64,000 bases of DNA from Rotaria sordida (lineage: Eukaryota; Rotifera; Eurotatoria; Philodinida; Philodinidae): positions 157,477 through 221,476 of the forward strand of contig CAJNOL010000161.1 in NCBI GenBank assembly GCA_905250125.1, in the 5' to 3' direction. This document shows, one piece after another, positions 1 through 11,720 of the stretch. The notes beneath the pieces are model-generated. The model was not told the origin of the DNA and searched no databases. It was given only the letters and a program-made list of their open reading frames with translations. Position 1 is the stretch's first letter. Every line of letters starts with the position of its first letter. The position numbers and the translations under genes are program-made.

Positions 1-144
1 TCGTATGAAGCTAATAAGGAAAAAGTAAAAGATTCGGATAATACAGTCGGTGAACGTGTTGGAGCTGGTTTTTCAGCTGTTGGCGACAAAATTGAAGAAA
101 AGGCTCATAAAGCTAAAGCTGAAGCACACAAAGAATCTTTGTAA
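1..144 (+). CDS. Grg1/CCG-1-like hydrophilic stress protein (3' end)
   Basis: Only the last 47 codons are in the window; the start lies before base 1. The peptide is charged, lacks Cys and Trp, and reads SYEANKEKVKDS, then VGERVGAGFSAVGDKIEEK, then AHKAKAEAHKESL and a TAA stop. This order (EANKEVAKDS, GTRxxAAxDAVGDKIDEK, HDxKAExxKE) is how I remember the fungal glucose-repressible proteins Grg1 and CCG-1, roughly 70-residue LEA-like proteins induced by starvation and stress. Family role: probably a disordered protectant; no enzyme activity is known. AATAAA-like signals follow near 260-300. It could instead be a generic LEA protein, since compositional bias makes such matches easier. A fungal-type stress gene in an animal would suggest horizontal transfer, which is inference. 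Confidence 0.6.
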   Translation, partial: SYEANKEKVKDSDNTVGERVGAGFSAVGDKIEEKAHKAKAEAHKESL

Positions 145-1818
145 ATAATATATCCTTGAACTTATAATATCTATATCTCAGATATATATACACACACATG
201 TAATTCTGTTTGTTCTTGCAACTTTTGTTTTCTTAATATTCCAGCGTATTTATTCATATAAATAAATAAAATCTAACCTAAAAAGAAAACAGAACAAATA
301 AAATATTTTTTTTTAATGCATACATTCTTGAATATGAAGTAAAGAGTATGAAGATTGAAATCACGTGGATTATGTCGTAATGAGACATGTGATCAACTTT
401 AACAGAAGAACGAAATAAAACTTTTTACTTATTCACATCTGTGCAGAGAGCAAAAAATAGAAATTAAACAATATAAAATTAGCATTCCAAAGAAAAAGAA
501 AAACATATTTTTAGATCAATGTTTTTTAGAAATAATGTAAAATGATTTTTTTATGTTATCGATGTGGGTCAAACAAGTAAATTAGTTGGATGAGTCAGAT
601 TTGTTTGATAAAAAGTACAAAAGACAACGTATTTTATTGAGTACAAGGATGATGTAAACTTATATGTGTAATATATGAATCATATTGTTATCGTATCGAG
701 TAAAATGAAGGTTGACGACAAAGCTAAAAATTCTGGATGTTTATTCATCAGTCACGCGGTTCGTCGAACGTTTTTTTTTTTTCTTCTGCTTACCATAGTA
801 GTACGACAGGATCTATTATTGTAAAAATGACCTTGAAGGTTTTTTATGAATGGTCAATGTAAAGAAGATTAATTTGATAGTTTGCCTTAATATAATGACA
901 CTGCACGTTAAACAATTGAATTATTACTCAATAGAGTCATATGTAACAGATGAATTATAAGTAATATTTATTTGTCCTTGAGATCTCAAGGCATTTTTAA
1001 CATTTTTATGATAATATTTTTTTTTCATTCAAAATTGATTATTAAATTCTTTAATCAATAATCAATTTTTTTTCATTTTTAAAACTGAATATAATTTTCA
1101 CGAATTATTATGTACCATTTTCATGATTTTTATATGCATCTACGATGAAGTCTTGTTCAAATAAGTTTCTCAGACAATTGGAATAAAATTTATTTGAAAT
1201 TATAAATTAAGAATATATCATTATAGTTATTATACATATAGATTTATTTAAAGAACAGTATGGAAACAATTGAAAACTATTAAAAATAACTCTATTTATG
1301 AATTTATAAACAGAATATATTATCAAAATATAATTTCAAAGTAAATATTTAATGAAAAAGATAAACTGAAAACAATGAAAAAACAAAAACGAAAGTTTAT
1401 CAGACGTCAATGAAAAACAAATAGACGATAACATTATTTATAATTAATTTTATCAAATTGCACAGATGGATATGATCCAAAAAAAAAATCATGAAAATTT
1501 AAATCAAATCAATATAAATTTCGGGACAAATCTGCAGAATATATTAAATATTCAGATCTTATTCATAGTGTTATTGATATTGCGGAAAAAAACTATTATT
1601 AATCTGACAAAAGATGTTTAATTCATGTCTTCGAATCATTTATATGAAAAAAATTCTAGAAAGCCTTTATTACTTTAAGTTGATAAATTTTTTTTTTACT
1701 AAATTTATTTTATTAGAACTAATATTTCACAAGCACATGCAATTAAAAAGAATGAGAGTGCTGGACGGTTGTTAATTGTAAGTATAAAAGCAAAGCAATT
1801 ATCTGAATAGAGTAATGA
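145..1818. other. gene-free AT-rich interval
   Basis: This is the space between two convergent genes. It holds poly-T and poly-A runs, likely 3' UTR with AATAAA-type signals near 260-300, and a short inverted repeat near 1025-1070 built on TTGATTATTAA. I see no ORF with coding character, no RNA gene and no clear transposon end. Confidence 0.6.
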
Positions 1819-3167
1819 TTATACTCGATGCCAATAAAGCATACGTCCTACAGTACCATATGGTTGAATTTCAACTGGTAAAAGTTCTTCGATATCTTCT
1901 TGTTCTTGTTCTTTTTTTTTGATTTCAATTGACTTTTCTGGTTGTTTTATTTGATTAACACGAAAAGGTTTTGTTTCTTCTTTAATATTACTTTTTGGAG
2001 ATTCATTTAAATTAGATTTTTTCTTTTTCTTTTTTAATTTTATTGGTGAAATTTTTTCATTTATCGTACTATTTGTACTTGTTGAATCATCATTAACTGA
2101 TAAATGATAAGATAATGGTTGTTGACTTGAAATAGAATTTTGTCTTGATTTTAAACTAAGACATTCATTTATTAATCTACGAGTTGAATCAAGAATAGAT
2201 GGATTTTTATCAAGATAAATTTCTTCGAGTTTTACTGGATATTTTGTAAATAGAGAAAGTAATAATTGTCCAGCAAATTCTGTTAAATTACAACATTCTA
2301 AATCTAGATAAGTTAATGTTCGACTAATGAAAATAAAAATAAAAATAATATAAACTTAAATTTTCAAAAACTACCTTGATGCAATAAGCATAGTAAGCAT
2401 TGCTAGAATTGTATTATCAAATATATTATAATCAAATGCTAATCGACGAATTCGAGAACTAAAAGCAATTGAAAAAAAAAGTTCTGCCCAACCAGCATTT
2501 GTAATCAATCGATTAGCACTTAAAATTAATTCTTCTAAACCTAAATAAGGAATAGAGTAATAACATTCTCTTTTTTTTGTCTTTATTTAAAATTTGAAAA
2601 AAAAACCTGTTTTATTTTCATCAGGAATAATTAATGAGCATATATTAGCGATCGATTTATTTGTTAATTTATTATCTCCAACATCTAATAAAGTTAATTT
2701 TGAACAATTTTCATGTAAAATTGAATAAAGTTTAGAAAACATATCATCGTCTATATCATTACCATGAACTCTATTAAGACAACGTATTTTTTTTATCTAG
2801 AAAAATTTCTTTTAATATTACCGTAAATTAATAAGATTTGAACAATTTGATAGCATTTGAACAAATTTTTTAAAACGTGTTTTTTCATTGATCATTTGAA
2901 TATTAAAAATAAGTGAAACCATTGATTCACCATTCTTTGATAAACTTTTCATTAATTCATCAAAGTCACTACATAAATAAAGTATAATATAAAAAAACAA
3001 ATAAGTATTCAGAAAACAAAAAAAAAGAAAAAAAAATATCTTTATTACGAATCTGTGATTGTACATCGACGAAATTCTAATGATTTACAAGTATTAGAAT
3101 CAATTAATTTACAGATATTTATTATATGTTCATGTTTAATATTTTCTTCAACAAAAATCGTTTGCAT
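1819..3167 (-). CDS. leucine-rich repeat protein, RNase-inhibitor type
   Basis: Five exons on the minus strand join in frame into 366 codons: 3167-3049, 2968-2822, 2770-2607, 2540-2375 and 2323-1819. Introns are 80, 51, 66 and 51 bp. The start MQTIFVEENIKHEH is the first ATG of the frame. The first 250 or so residues are successive LRRs of the RNase-inhibitor kind, such as LINLRVHGNDIDDDMFSKL, LTLLDVGDNKLTNKSIANI, LEELILSANRL and LTYLDLECCNLTEFAG. A lysine-rich acidic linker follows, with a distinctive tail YGTVGRMLYWHRV. Such LRR arcs are protein-binding scaffolds, often centrosomal or ciliary in animals, but I cannot assign an orthologue. No signal peptide or membrane segment is visible. 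The acceptor at 2771 was chosen over a nearer AG at 2797 because only it keeps the frame and the LRR pattern. Confidence 0.75.
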
Positions 3168-3523
3168 GTTTATTAGAATATGATATAATCAGTTGAATTT
3201 CTGTCAATCGAATTGTTTTGTTTTATTATGAGCAAAGAAAAAATTTTTGACAGACAAATGCAACTGGCGCTGTTAAATTTTAACGATTGGTCAAGTATAT
3301 GACTCATTCTTCTTATTATTTTTTTCTCTTTGTATATAATATCATTGAACTTCATTTCTTTCAAAGAAAAAAATCATGGTTACAATGAACAATTTTATTA
3401 ACAAATGAAAGTAAAGACAGTAAATTTTGTTACCATTGTCAATATACATACAAAAATTTCAATTAATAAATTTGATTATTTTTTTTTTCTAAGGTCCACT
3501 GTTGTACACATATTAAAGTAACA

Positions 3524-4009
3524 ATGAATGCAATAAAAAGCAATCATGATCTATTAAAATGTGCACAAAATATAATCATTATACCTAGTGATGATAAAAG
3601 TTCAAATGTTTATGAAGAAAAAATGTAGCAGTTGGAAATTTCCTTGTACAATATTATACAAATAGGAAAATTTGTTGCTGATATTTATGCTGACATGAAT
3701 TCTAAGAAATAATTTTCTTTATTCTTGAAAAGTTCACAAGTTTTTCAAGCTCATAAAATTATTATAAAAATTGCAACTATTATAGCTTATCCTGAATATC
3801 TCAAAGAAAATAATAATGTAAGTAAAAATAATTAAAAATAAAGTTGAATTTTGATTAATATTTTCTTAAAGATTGGTGATCAATGAATTTATTATTACGA
3901 ATTAAAAATTGATGATAGTCAATATCAGATATTAACTAGTCAACAGCTAAGAACAACATTTGTATTAGAAATAGTTGAAACGCTTGATGGTTTATCAAAA
4001 GCCAAATAA
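3524..4009 (+). pseudogene. decayed small gene upstream of PARK7
   Basis: A reading frame starts at ATG 3524 (MNAIKSNHDLLKCAQNI) and can be followed to a TAA at 4007-4009, but it carries in-frame stops at 3626, 3710 and 3894. A plausible intron (GTAAGT donor near 3820, AAG acceptor near 3871) is still recognisable and the frame continues across it. The peptide between stops keeps coding character (IIQIGKFVADIYADMNSKK, VFQAHKIIIKIATIIAYPEY), which random AT-rich DNA would not give. I do not recognise the family. It ends 117 bp before PARK7 in the same orientation. Most likely this is a host gene that has lost function, possibly with an intact homologue elsewhere; recoding is much less likely. 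Confidence 0.5.
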
Positions 4010-4120
4010 CTTCGAGAAGATATACTTTTTTAAAAAATAAATAAATATTGCTTTGTTTTTTAATTATACATACTCAAGCATTTATAATTTTTAAGAAAAA
4101 TTTAACAATATAATTTATTT

Positions 4121-4126
4121 TTCTAG
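4121..4126 (+). promoter_or_regulatory. candidate trans-splice acceptor of PARK7
   Basis: A pyrimidine-rich stretch ends in TTCTAG immediately before the ATG at 4127, with no fitting 5' exon in the 117 bp upstream. This is the layout expected where a spliced leader is added directly to the start codon; bdelloid rotifers are known to trans-splice. No leader sequence itself is visible here. Confidence 0.45.
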
Positions 4127-5725
4127 ATGACAAAAAAAACACTTGTTTTTATTGCTAATGGTAGCGAAGAAATCGAAGCAGTAACAACAATAGATGGTTT
4201 GTATTAAACAATTTTGATTGTTAAATTTTAATAATGATAATTTTTCTTTCCTAGTTCTACGAAGAGCTGAAATTGAAGTTGATGTTGTTTCAATTGAAAA
4301 GAATGGTCATGAATCTGTAAAATGTAGTCGAAATGTTCGTATTTTACCGGATAAATCAATTGATGATATTAAAAATAATCAATATGATTGTGTTGTTATA
4401 CCTGGTGGTAATGATGGTTAGTAAAATCATTTTGTAATATGATTTAAGTAATTTTTCTAAACAAAAAACTTTAATCCATAGTTCTATGAATATATCATTA
4501 GAAATGACTTAATAAAGTAAATTTTTCTTTTACATATTTTTTTTTCTAAATTTCATTTGTATATTAATAAAACAAATTGTTTTCAAAGAGAAAGAATTTT
4601 TCTTTTTCTTGTAATAATAATATCTTAATCATATAAGTTTATTTATAATATAGGATCAAAAGCAATGGCAGCAAATGCTGAAGTTGGACAAATTCTAACA
4701 AAACATTATCAAGATGGTAAAATAGTTGCTGCTATTTGTGCTGGACCACGAGCATTATTATCACATAAAATTGGTATCGATCATAAACATACTATAACAT
4801 GTTATCCAACTGTACGTAAAGAATTTACTGATGGTGAACCATATAAATTAGATACACCTGATCATGCCGTTTGTCATAGCACGCATACAATAAAAGGTAA
4901 AAAGAATATGACACTTCTTTATTGTATTACATTAGTGGATAAAAGTCTCCGCTCTAGCCGATATCGGCCACTGTATGTGTAATTACATAGTGAGTTTTTG
5001 CGCTGTTTCTTATTAAAAATATGAGTAATTCTTGATATTTTTACATGTAATTGAAAATAACAAGATTTATCATCTATGTTCCATTTCTTATTAGTGCAAG
5101 ATTCACTTCTGAAACTTGCGAATAATAATGTCTAACTGTAGAGGAAGTTTCTCAAAAAGTTTGAACTCGTTTCATTGTACTCTCACTGAATTATCGACCT
5201 TCAAAAGGCAGTAGATGGTTTCTCCTTACAATAATGATTACAGTAAAATGCGTATAATCTTTGAAAGGATTGATGAACTTCAATGAAATTAGTAATGTAA
5301 ATACCTGAGACATAACATTTTATATTGAGGAGTCAACTGGCACACAATACTCTTTCTTTTCGAGATTATGCGGTTGACAACAAAAATAGATGCTATCAGT
5401 CGTAATTCTCTTTATAATTAAGCGATAACGGCGCTACAATGTCAATGCTCTAAATTCTTGTTGAAGTGCATCAATACAAATTTCCAAGCCTCCAATACAT
5501 AGGGTGGCCGAGATCGGCTGAGGCGGAAACTTTCATTCACTGGTGTATATGTATAGAGAGAAATTTAGTTTTTTTTTTGTTATATTTTAAGGTGCTGAAG
5601 AAAAAGAACATCATTTGGTTACAAGTCAAGGGCCTGGTACATCTATGGTTTTTGCATTGAAACTTATTGAACTTCTGAAAGGCAAAGATGAAGCAACGAA
5701 AGTTAAAGATGGATTACTCGTTTAA
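4127..5725 (+). CDS. PARK7: DJ-1/PARK7 protein
   Basis: Four exons (4127-4196, 4255-4416, 4654-4896, 5592-5725) give 202 residues; human DJ-1 has 189. Known role: cytosolic and mitochondrial DJ-1/PfpI-fold protein that protects against oxidative stress, with reported glyoxalase/deglycase and chaperone activity. Visible family marks: N-terminal TLVFIANGSEEIEA with the conserved Glu of the active site; VVIPGGNDG; the nucleophile elbow AAICAGPRALL carrying the reactive Cys (Cys106 in human); and the C-terminal LVTSQGPGTSMVFALKLIE matching LTSRGPGTSFEFAL. Intron 3 is 695 bp and holds a terminal-inverted-repeat element; introns 1 and 2 are 58 and 237 bp. The segment before exon 4 (CHSTHTIKGAEEKEHH) is a little longer than in vertebrates. 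NSD starts 136 bp downstream on the same strand. Confidence 0.95.
4942..5537. mobile_element. MITE-like TIR element in PARK7 intron 3
   Basis: The intron contains imperfect inverted repeats of about 36 bp, at 4942-4977 and 5498-5536. Both carry the core GCCGATnTCGGCCAC flanked by a TCCGC block. The interior, under 600 bp, has no coding content, so this looks like a non-autonomous DNA transposon. The repeats account for most of the excess length of this intron. I could not fix a target duplication, so the edges are approximate. Confidence 0.65.
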
Positions 5726-5854
5726 AATTTAATTTATAAAATAAACATTATTTATATTCGATTTTAGTTTAATGCTGTAGTTTTCTAAGTTGAACTTATT
5801 CTTATTCTTATTATTAAATTAAATCAGCTTTAAAAACTTAATTATTTATTAAAC

Positions 5855-5861
5855 TTTTCAG
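5855..5861 (+). promoter_or_regulatory. candidate trans-splice acceptor of NSD gene
   Basis: TTTTCAG sits directly before the ATG at 5862, only 136 bp after the PARK7 stop codon. With no matching donor and no 5' exon in frame, a spliced-leader acceptor within a polycistronic unit is the simplest reading. Confidence 0.45.
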
Positions 5862-8800
5862 ATGTCTATTCATCGTACATCTATCGATTCATCAATATCA
5901 ATGGCTACTACGAATGAATTATCAAATGGAAATGTAACAAACAAGAATAACAAAAATATTTTCGTTATTTATATAAAATATTATTCATTTTTTTTTGTTT
6001 ATAGAAAATACAAACATCAGATGTGAATTTATCTATGGAATATGAAACACCAGCTATGGATAGTTTGCCAATGGATGATGATGATGATGATGATGACGAT
6101 GAAGAAGTAAATTTATTAAAAAAACTAAAATAAAATGAATAATTATTTTTTTTTTTTTGTTAGTATGAAAGTGATGGGGAAGAACAAGAAATAGCATATA
6201 ATCCTGCTTGTCATATATGTGGTCTTTCATCATATACATATCAATGTCAAGGCAAATGTCGATATTATTTTCATCGTGAATGTGCTGGTATTTTTGATGA
6301 ACAACAAACTTTAATTTGTTCCGAATGTTCAGCAAGTATGATTTATTTGAAAAAATAAATTTCATGTTTTTTTTTTCTGTTCTTTTTTTCTTTTAATTTA
6401 AGATCGTTTAATATGTAGTTTATGTCAACAATTAATTATTGATAATGAATTAAAATGTGGATTTAATCAATGTAATCGAATATATCATTCATCATGTTTA
6501 ATGAATTCGAATTTAACTACAACTTTACCATCGGGTGTATATTATTGTCCTCTTCATGTTTGTGCAACTTGTCATTTACATAAACGACCTAACGATAATA
6601 TAGGTATTTTTATGTATTATATTTCATATTAAAAGTGAAAATCAATATTTCAGGTTTATGTACATTTAAGAATTGAAATTGGATTTAACTGTGACTAGAC
6701 ATAGAAGGACATTTTTTTTTTTGAGATAAATTCTTTTCTTTATACAACACAACTATCATGAATATTGACAAAAAAATTTATTGAGAATGATATACTAGAT
6801 CATTAAATTCATTGCTTCATTCTTGACTGGAGTATAAATAGAATCGAACAATCGTTTATATTTGAAGATTTGATTTACCTGAAAAATAAATCTTCTATGT
6901 AAATCTATTAAAAATTTAACATATCTGTTAAATCTGAGTATAATCACATATTCTCGGAAATTTATTCAAATATCATAATCAGAAGATCAGAATCTATTGG
7001 ATTCTGCCTGTAGTAATAAAAAAAAGCACGGCAGAATTTTCCGATTGATAAGAATATAAGACAAATAATCGTATGTTTATTAACACTTTATGAAGAATCA
7101 AAGATAGTTAAGCTTTCTTGTTCAAAAATACATTGATATTTTCTCATATTTCAAGCTTCTTTTAGTTTTTCGCTAGAGTTCATTTTTTTTTTGTCTGAGA
7201 ACACCATTACAAACTACTGACAAATTTTTCATCTCCTTGATCGTAATCCACCGATGATTGGTATGTAAACGTACTTAGAAACTTATATCTCTAAGAATTT
7301 TTTCTCATGCATAAGAATCATATTCAAGATTATAGATAATCTCAACTTTAGTTGAAAGTAAAAAATGTCGGCGGAGATTTTTTTTAATGAAAATATATAG
7401 AAAGATGAGCAGTTTAAATTGAATCAAATTTATTTATTCGAAAAAAAGAATGAATGAAAGACAATTAAAAAAGTTCACGATAAATAAGTTGATCGACATT
7501 AATTAAGTTTCGTGCTAGATTATAGTTTTTTTTTGCCGCAAGCAAAGACAAACTAATAAGAATGTGAATAGATGTGGGTGTAAGCCGGAAGAAGATAAGA
7601 TCTAGATACTTATTTCCATACCTACAAGAACATAATCCAACGTTAATTATGTGCTAATGATATCTTGATGAATAATATTTTTTTCGAACGGATATCTTTC
7701 GCTAGTTCTAATTTTTAACTCAAATTTTTCAATATTTTTAGTTTTCGATATATTTATCTTTCGATTAAAGTTTAGAGAATCAAGATTATAATTAAATTCA
7801 TATCACTCCTTTTTTTTTATTTCGTCTTATTCTCATTGTAGCATGTACCCTAATTGAGAGAAATTTTCTAACATCTATCGTACCTTGCAGAATAGGATAG
7901 GATAATTTTGCATATCTATAATCAATAATTTATTTATATAAAAATTTTCTATTGCTTAAATATTATTTTCTAGGTCATCTGTTTACATGTTTGTATTGCC
8001 CAACAGCTTATCATGGTCATGAACGTTGTCTACCAGCTGGTTCTCTATCCATATCATATTCATCATCACTTTGTTGTCCAGTTCATCTTCCAATTGAACG
8101 AAAACCAGTACGTCCAGGTGTTGCTCCATATTGTTACATATGTGAGCAATCAACTCGAACAACTGAATGTTTTGTTTGTATTGAATGTCCAACAACAATT
8201 CATCAATCATGTTTACCAACTAAAAATGATGAAAAATCAACAAATTGGAAATGTGATTCTTGTTTAAGTAATTTAAAACCGTTATATGGTGATATATGTT
8301 GGATCAAAATGGGAAAATTTCGGTATTACAAAAAAAAAAGAATTTTGATGAATGAAAAGGACAAGAAAAACTACATATTTTGTTTTAGATGTTGGCCAAG
8401 TCGAATATTACATGAACGTCATGCACCAGATAATTTACTTGCACAAGAACGTACAGTTGGAGAATTTCTTGTACATTTTTTTGGTTCAAAAGAATTTTTT
8501 TGGGCTAATAAACATCATTATTTAGCATTTGAAAATCGTTGTATTAAATCAAAAGATTCACGTGATTTTTATAATGCTGAACAAAGTTTTAAAGATGGTA
8601 AATTTTTTTTTTCTGAAAAATCAAAAGAAACGAAAAAATAATAAGGAAATTTTATTCTATTTTTGTTTTAAATTTCTTAGGTCTTCGCGAAGCTAAACGT
8701 CTTTATAATCGTTTAAAACAATTTTATGCAACAAATTCAGTTGAAAATTATGGTGAAGCAACTAAACTTGAAGAAATGACGTTAGATGATGCATATGATG

Positions 8801-11720
8801 AATTTGAAGATGATGATGATGATGATGAAAGCGATGATGAATCTGTAGATATGAATTCTGATGAATCAATTACAAATGATCATGAAAAAATTTCAACAAT
8901 TAATGGACGTTCAAAATTAATTGATAAAAGTGCTAATAAAAGTGGACAAATGCCTGCTTATAGACATATTAAAGTAGAAAATGAAATTTTAATATATATT
9001 TTATTTATTATTTTATTTTTAAGACATTAAAACCAGTAGGTGAAGCTCAAATTCTTCGTTTACCATTAGCAGAATTATCTCGTTGTGATTGTGATCCAAA
9101 TAAACCAGATCCATGTAGTTCCGATGAACATTGTCTTAATCGAATGCTTAAATATGAATGTCATCCACATGTTTGTGCTGCCGGTTAGTTATAGAATAGG
9201 ATTTTCTTTTTACAAAATTTATCAATAAGATTTGTTTTTTTGTCTTAAACTAAGATCAAAAATACTTTTAGTTCTGATTATCTATTTATAAAATTATAGA
9301 CTTGAATTATATGAAATATGATTATATGTTAACATAATAAAGTAGTGCATTACTTTCATGTTTGAATTCATCTATTTGTTTTTTTCTTTGTGTAAAGCTT
9401 TAATTTTGTCGCAATTTGTGTTTGCACCTTGTTGAACTCTACTGTAGATGACATGATGAATAATTAGTAATAAGTGAATTAATATTCTACTGATGTTGTT
9501 TTGTTTCTATTGTTTGATTAATGTTCTCATTAATTTTAAACAAATACATATATACAAGTCGAATAGATATATTTCATAACAATCAATTAATCAGAAATTT
9601 CACATTAAATTTTTATTGTAATAATATAATACAAAAGAAAGATTGATGAAATAATGAATAGATGAAAAAAAAAAAGATAAATTGTTATCCAGTAAATATA
9701 TTTATAAGATTCTAAACTGTATTATTTATTAGTACAGTATAGCTTATTCTCAGAAAACTTTTGAACTTTGTACGAACAAAAAGATATCTAGGGTAATTCT
9801 TTTTCTTAAAAAGGACACTTGTCAATCGTCATTAATTTGTCACTGTAAGCTTAATTTACTCATATATGGCTCCAAACAAAAAAAAACCTATTAATACCTT
9901 TTTTTTCCAATTTACTGTTGTAAGGTGTAATGTAAGGTTAAAAAAACTGACAGCAAATTCAATAGTACAAACATCTATATTATTAAAGTTAACAAGAATC
10001 TTTTACAAGACATATACAAATATTCTTGCAGAATATTTTCAACGTCTAGAAATATGAAACTAAAGCAGTTTCAAATCTTAATAACTAATAATTCTTTTTC
10101 TAAATTATATGAGATTATATTAATTAAAATGAAAATATGGTCAAATTGCGTCAATCTTGGAATATAGAAAAAGAATATAATACCAGCTTTAATGATTTAC
10201 ATTATATATAGTGTCAAGTCTGTTAAAGTCATCTCTTTTAATAATTCTAGTATATTCTGAAATATAACTTAAAGGGTAATGTTTAGAATAGAAGAGAGTA
10301 TGAGTTTGTTTTTTCTGCTTGTTAAAATAAATGTTTGAAAATTACATTTGATTATATATAATTTTCTTTTTTCCTTTTTTCTTTTAATTTAGGTGACAAA
10401 TGTAAAAATCAGGTAGATATTTATTTTAAACATTTTATTAAATTAAAATTTTATTGTTTATTTTACTTTTTAATATTTAGCGCTTTCAAAAACGTAAGTT
10501 AATTTATTAATTTAATTTATTTTTATTTATCATTGTTGTCTTTGTTTTTTTCTTCTAGGTAATTATCCTGCTCAACAAGTGTTTTGGACAGCTGGTCGCG
10601 GTTGGGGTTTGAGAACATTAGTAAAAATAAAAGAAGTAAAAAAATATTAAAGAAATTTTTAATTAATCTACTTATATATATATATATATTAAATCAAGGG
10701 CGAATTTGTCAATGAATATGTTGGTGAACTAATAACATATGAAGAAACTGAACGACGTGTTAAATTAGCTCGTAAAAATAATGTCAAAGATTTTTATTTC
10801 CTTGTTCTTGATAAAGATCGGTAAATGAAATAAAAAATAGTATTTCAAAAACAAAAAAGAATTTCAATACTCTACTAAATTAAATTTCATAGTGTAATTG
10901 ATGCTGGACCACGTGGAAATTTATCACGTTTCGCAAATCATAGTTGTGATCCAAATTTACGTACAGAAAAATGGAATATTAGCGGTGATCTACGTGTTGG
11001 TTTATTTGCTATACGTGATATTGAAGCCGGTAAATATATACTTCGTCAGACAATAATGATAAAATATTAAGAAAAATATATATATATTAATTTTTAGGCG
11101 AAGAATTAACGTTTGAATATGGTGTTGAATCAGAATTTCGTGGTGATACAATATTTCATTGCCTTTGTGGAGCTGAGACATGTACTGGTTTTATGGGTCG
11201 ATCAAAAAGACTTGGCGGAGTAAATTCATAATGACTTTATATTCTTAATGTGAAAAATTTTCTCTTAGGTTCCATCATTAACTGATACAACATTATCGTT
11301 AACATCTGGTTCAAATGGAGTTTCAAATGGTCGTCATAGTAATAAACATCGTATACGTACATCAAATATAACTGGTGAACAAGATGCTGATACATGTTTT
11401 GGTTGTGGTCTAACAGGTCAATTAATAGCATGCCAAATGTCGAAATGTTCAAGAAAATTTCATCCAAAATGTATTAAAGTTAAAGGACAATCATTTCGAC
11501 ATCGTTCTCCAACTCGTAAATAAATTCTCAAAACCAAAAAACAATTTTTTTTATAATTTTATTCCTTTTTTTAGAACGTTGGATATGTCCATCACATCGT
11601 TGTGATATATGTGGTATTGATGCAAGTATAGCATGTGCTGATTGTTTAAGTTCATTTTGTGCTGAACATCGGACAGAAAATATGCGTGGCATATATTGTT
11701 TACTTCATGGACATGAATAA
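5862..11720 (+). CDS. NSD-family histone H3K36 methyltransferase
   Basis: Sixteen exons give 813 residues: 5862-5933, 6005-6106, 6164-6335, 6403-6603, 7974-8322, 8389-8597, 8681-8973, 9024-9183, 10393-10412, 10481-10493, 10559-10635, 10699-10820, 10893-11029, 11098-11219, 11269-11515, 11575-11720. Domain order matches NSD1/2/3: an acidic N-terminus, a cluster of PHD fingers ([13 protein letters not shown] to WKCDSC), a PWWP domain ([29 protein letters not shown]), an AWS Cys cluster ([12 protein letters not shown]), SET ([33 protein letters not shown]), post-[16 protein letters not shown], and a last PHD/C5HCH pair ([10 protein letters not shown] to YCLLH). It should methylate nucleosomal H3K36 in the nucleus. 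It is much shorter than human NSD proteins and the first PWWP is absent. Exons of 20 and 13 nt encode part of the SET N-flank. Introns of 1370 and 1209 bp show no gene. Confidence 0.93.

Noticed and set aside
2797-2821. A 25-bp intron in the LRR gene using the nearest AG
   Set aside because: It would put a stop codon in frame. The acceptor 26 bases further on gives a normal 51-bp intron and restores the LRR pattern.
5466-5660. 64-codon frame overlapping the last PARK7 exon
   Set aside because: It is in a different frame from the DJ-1 exon and runs through the inserted repeat.
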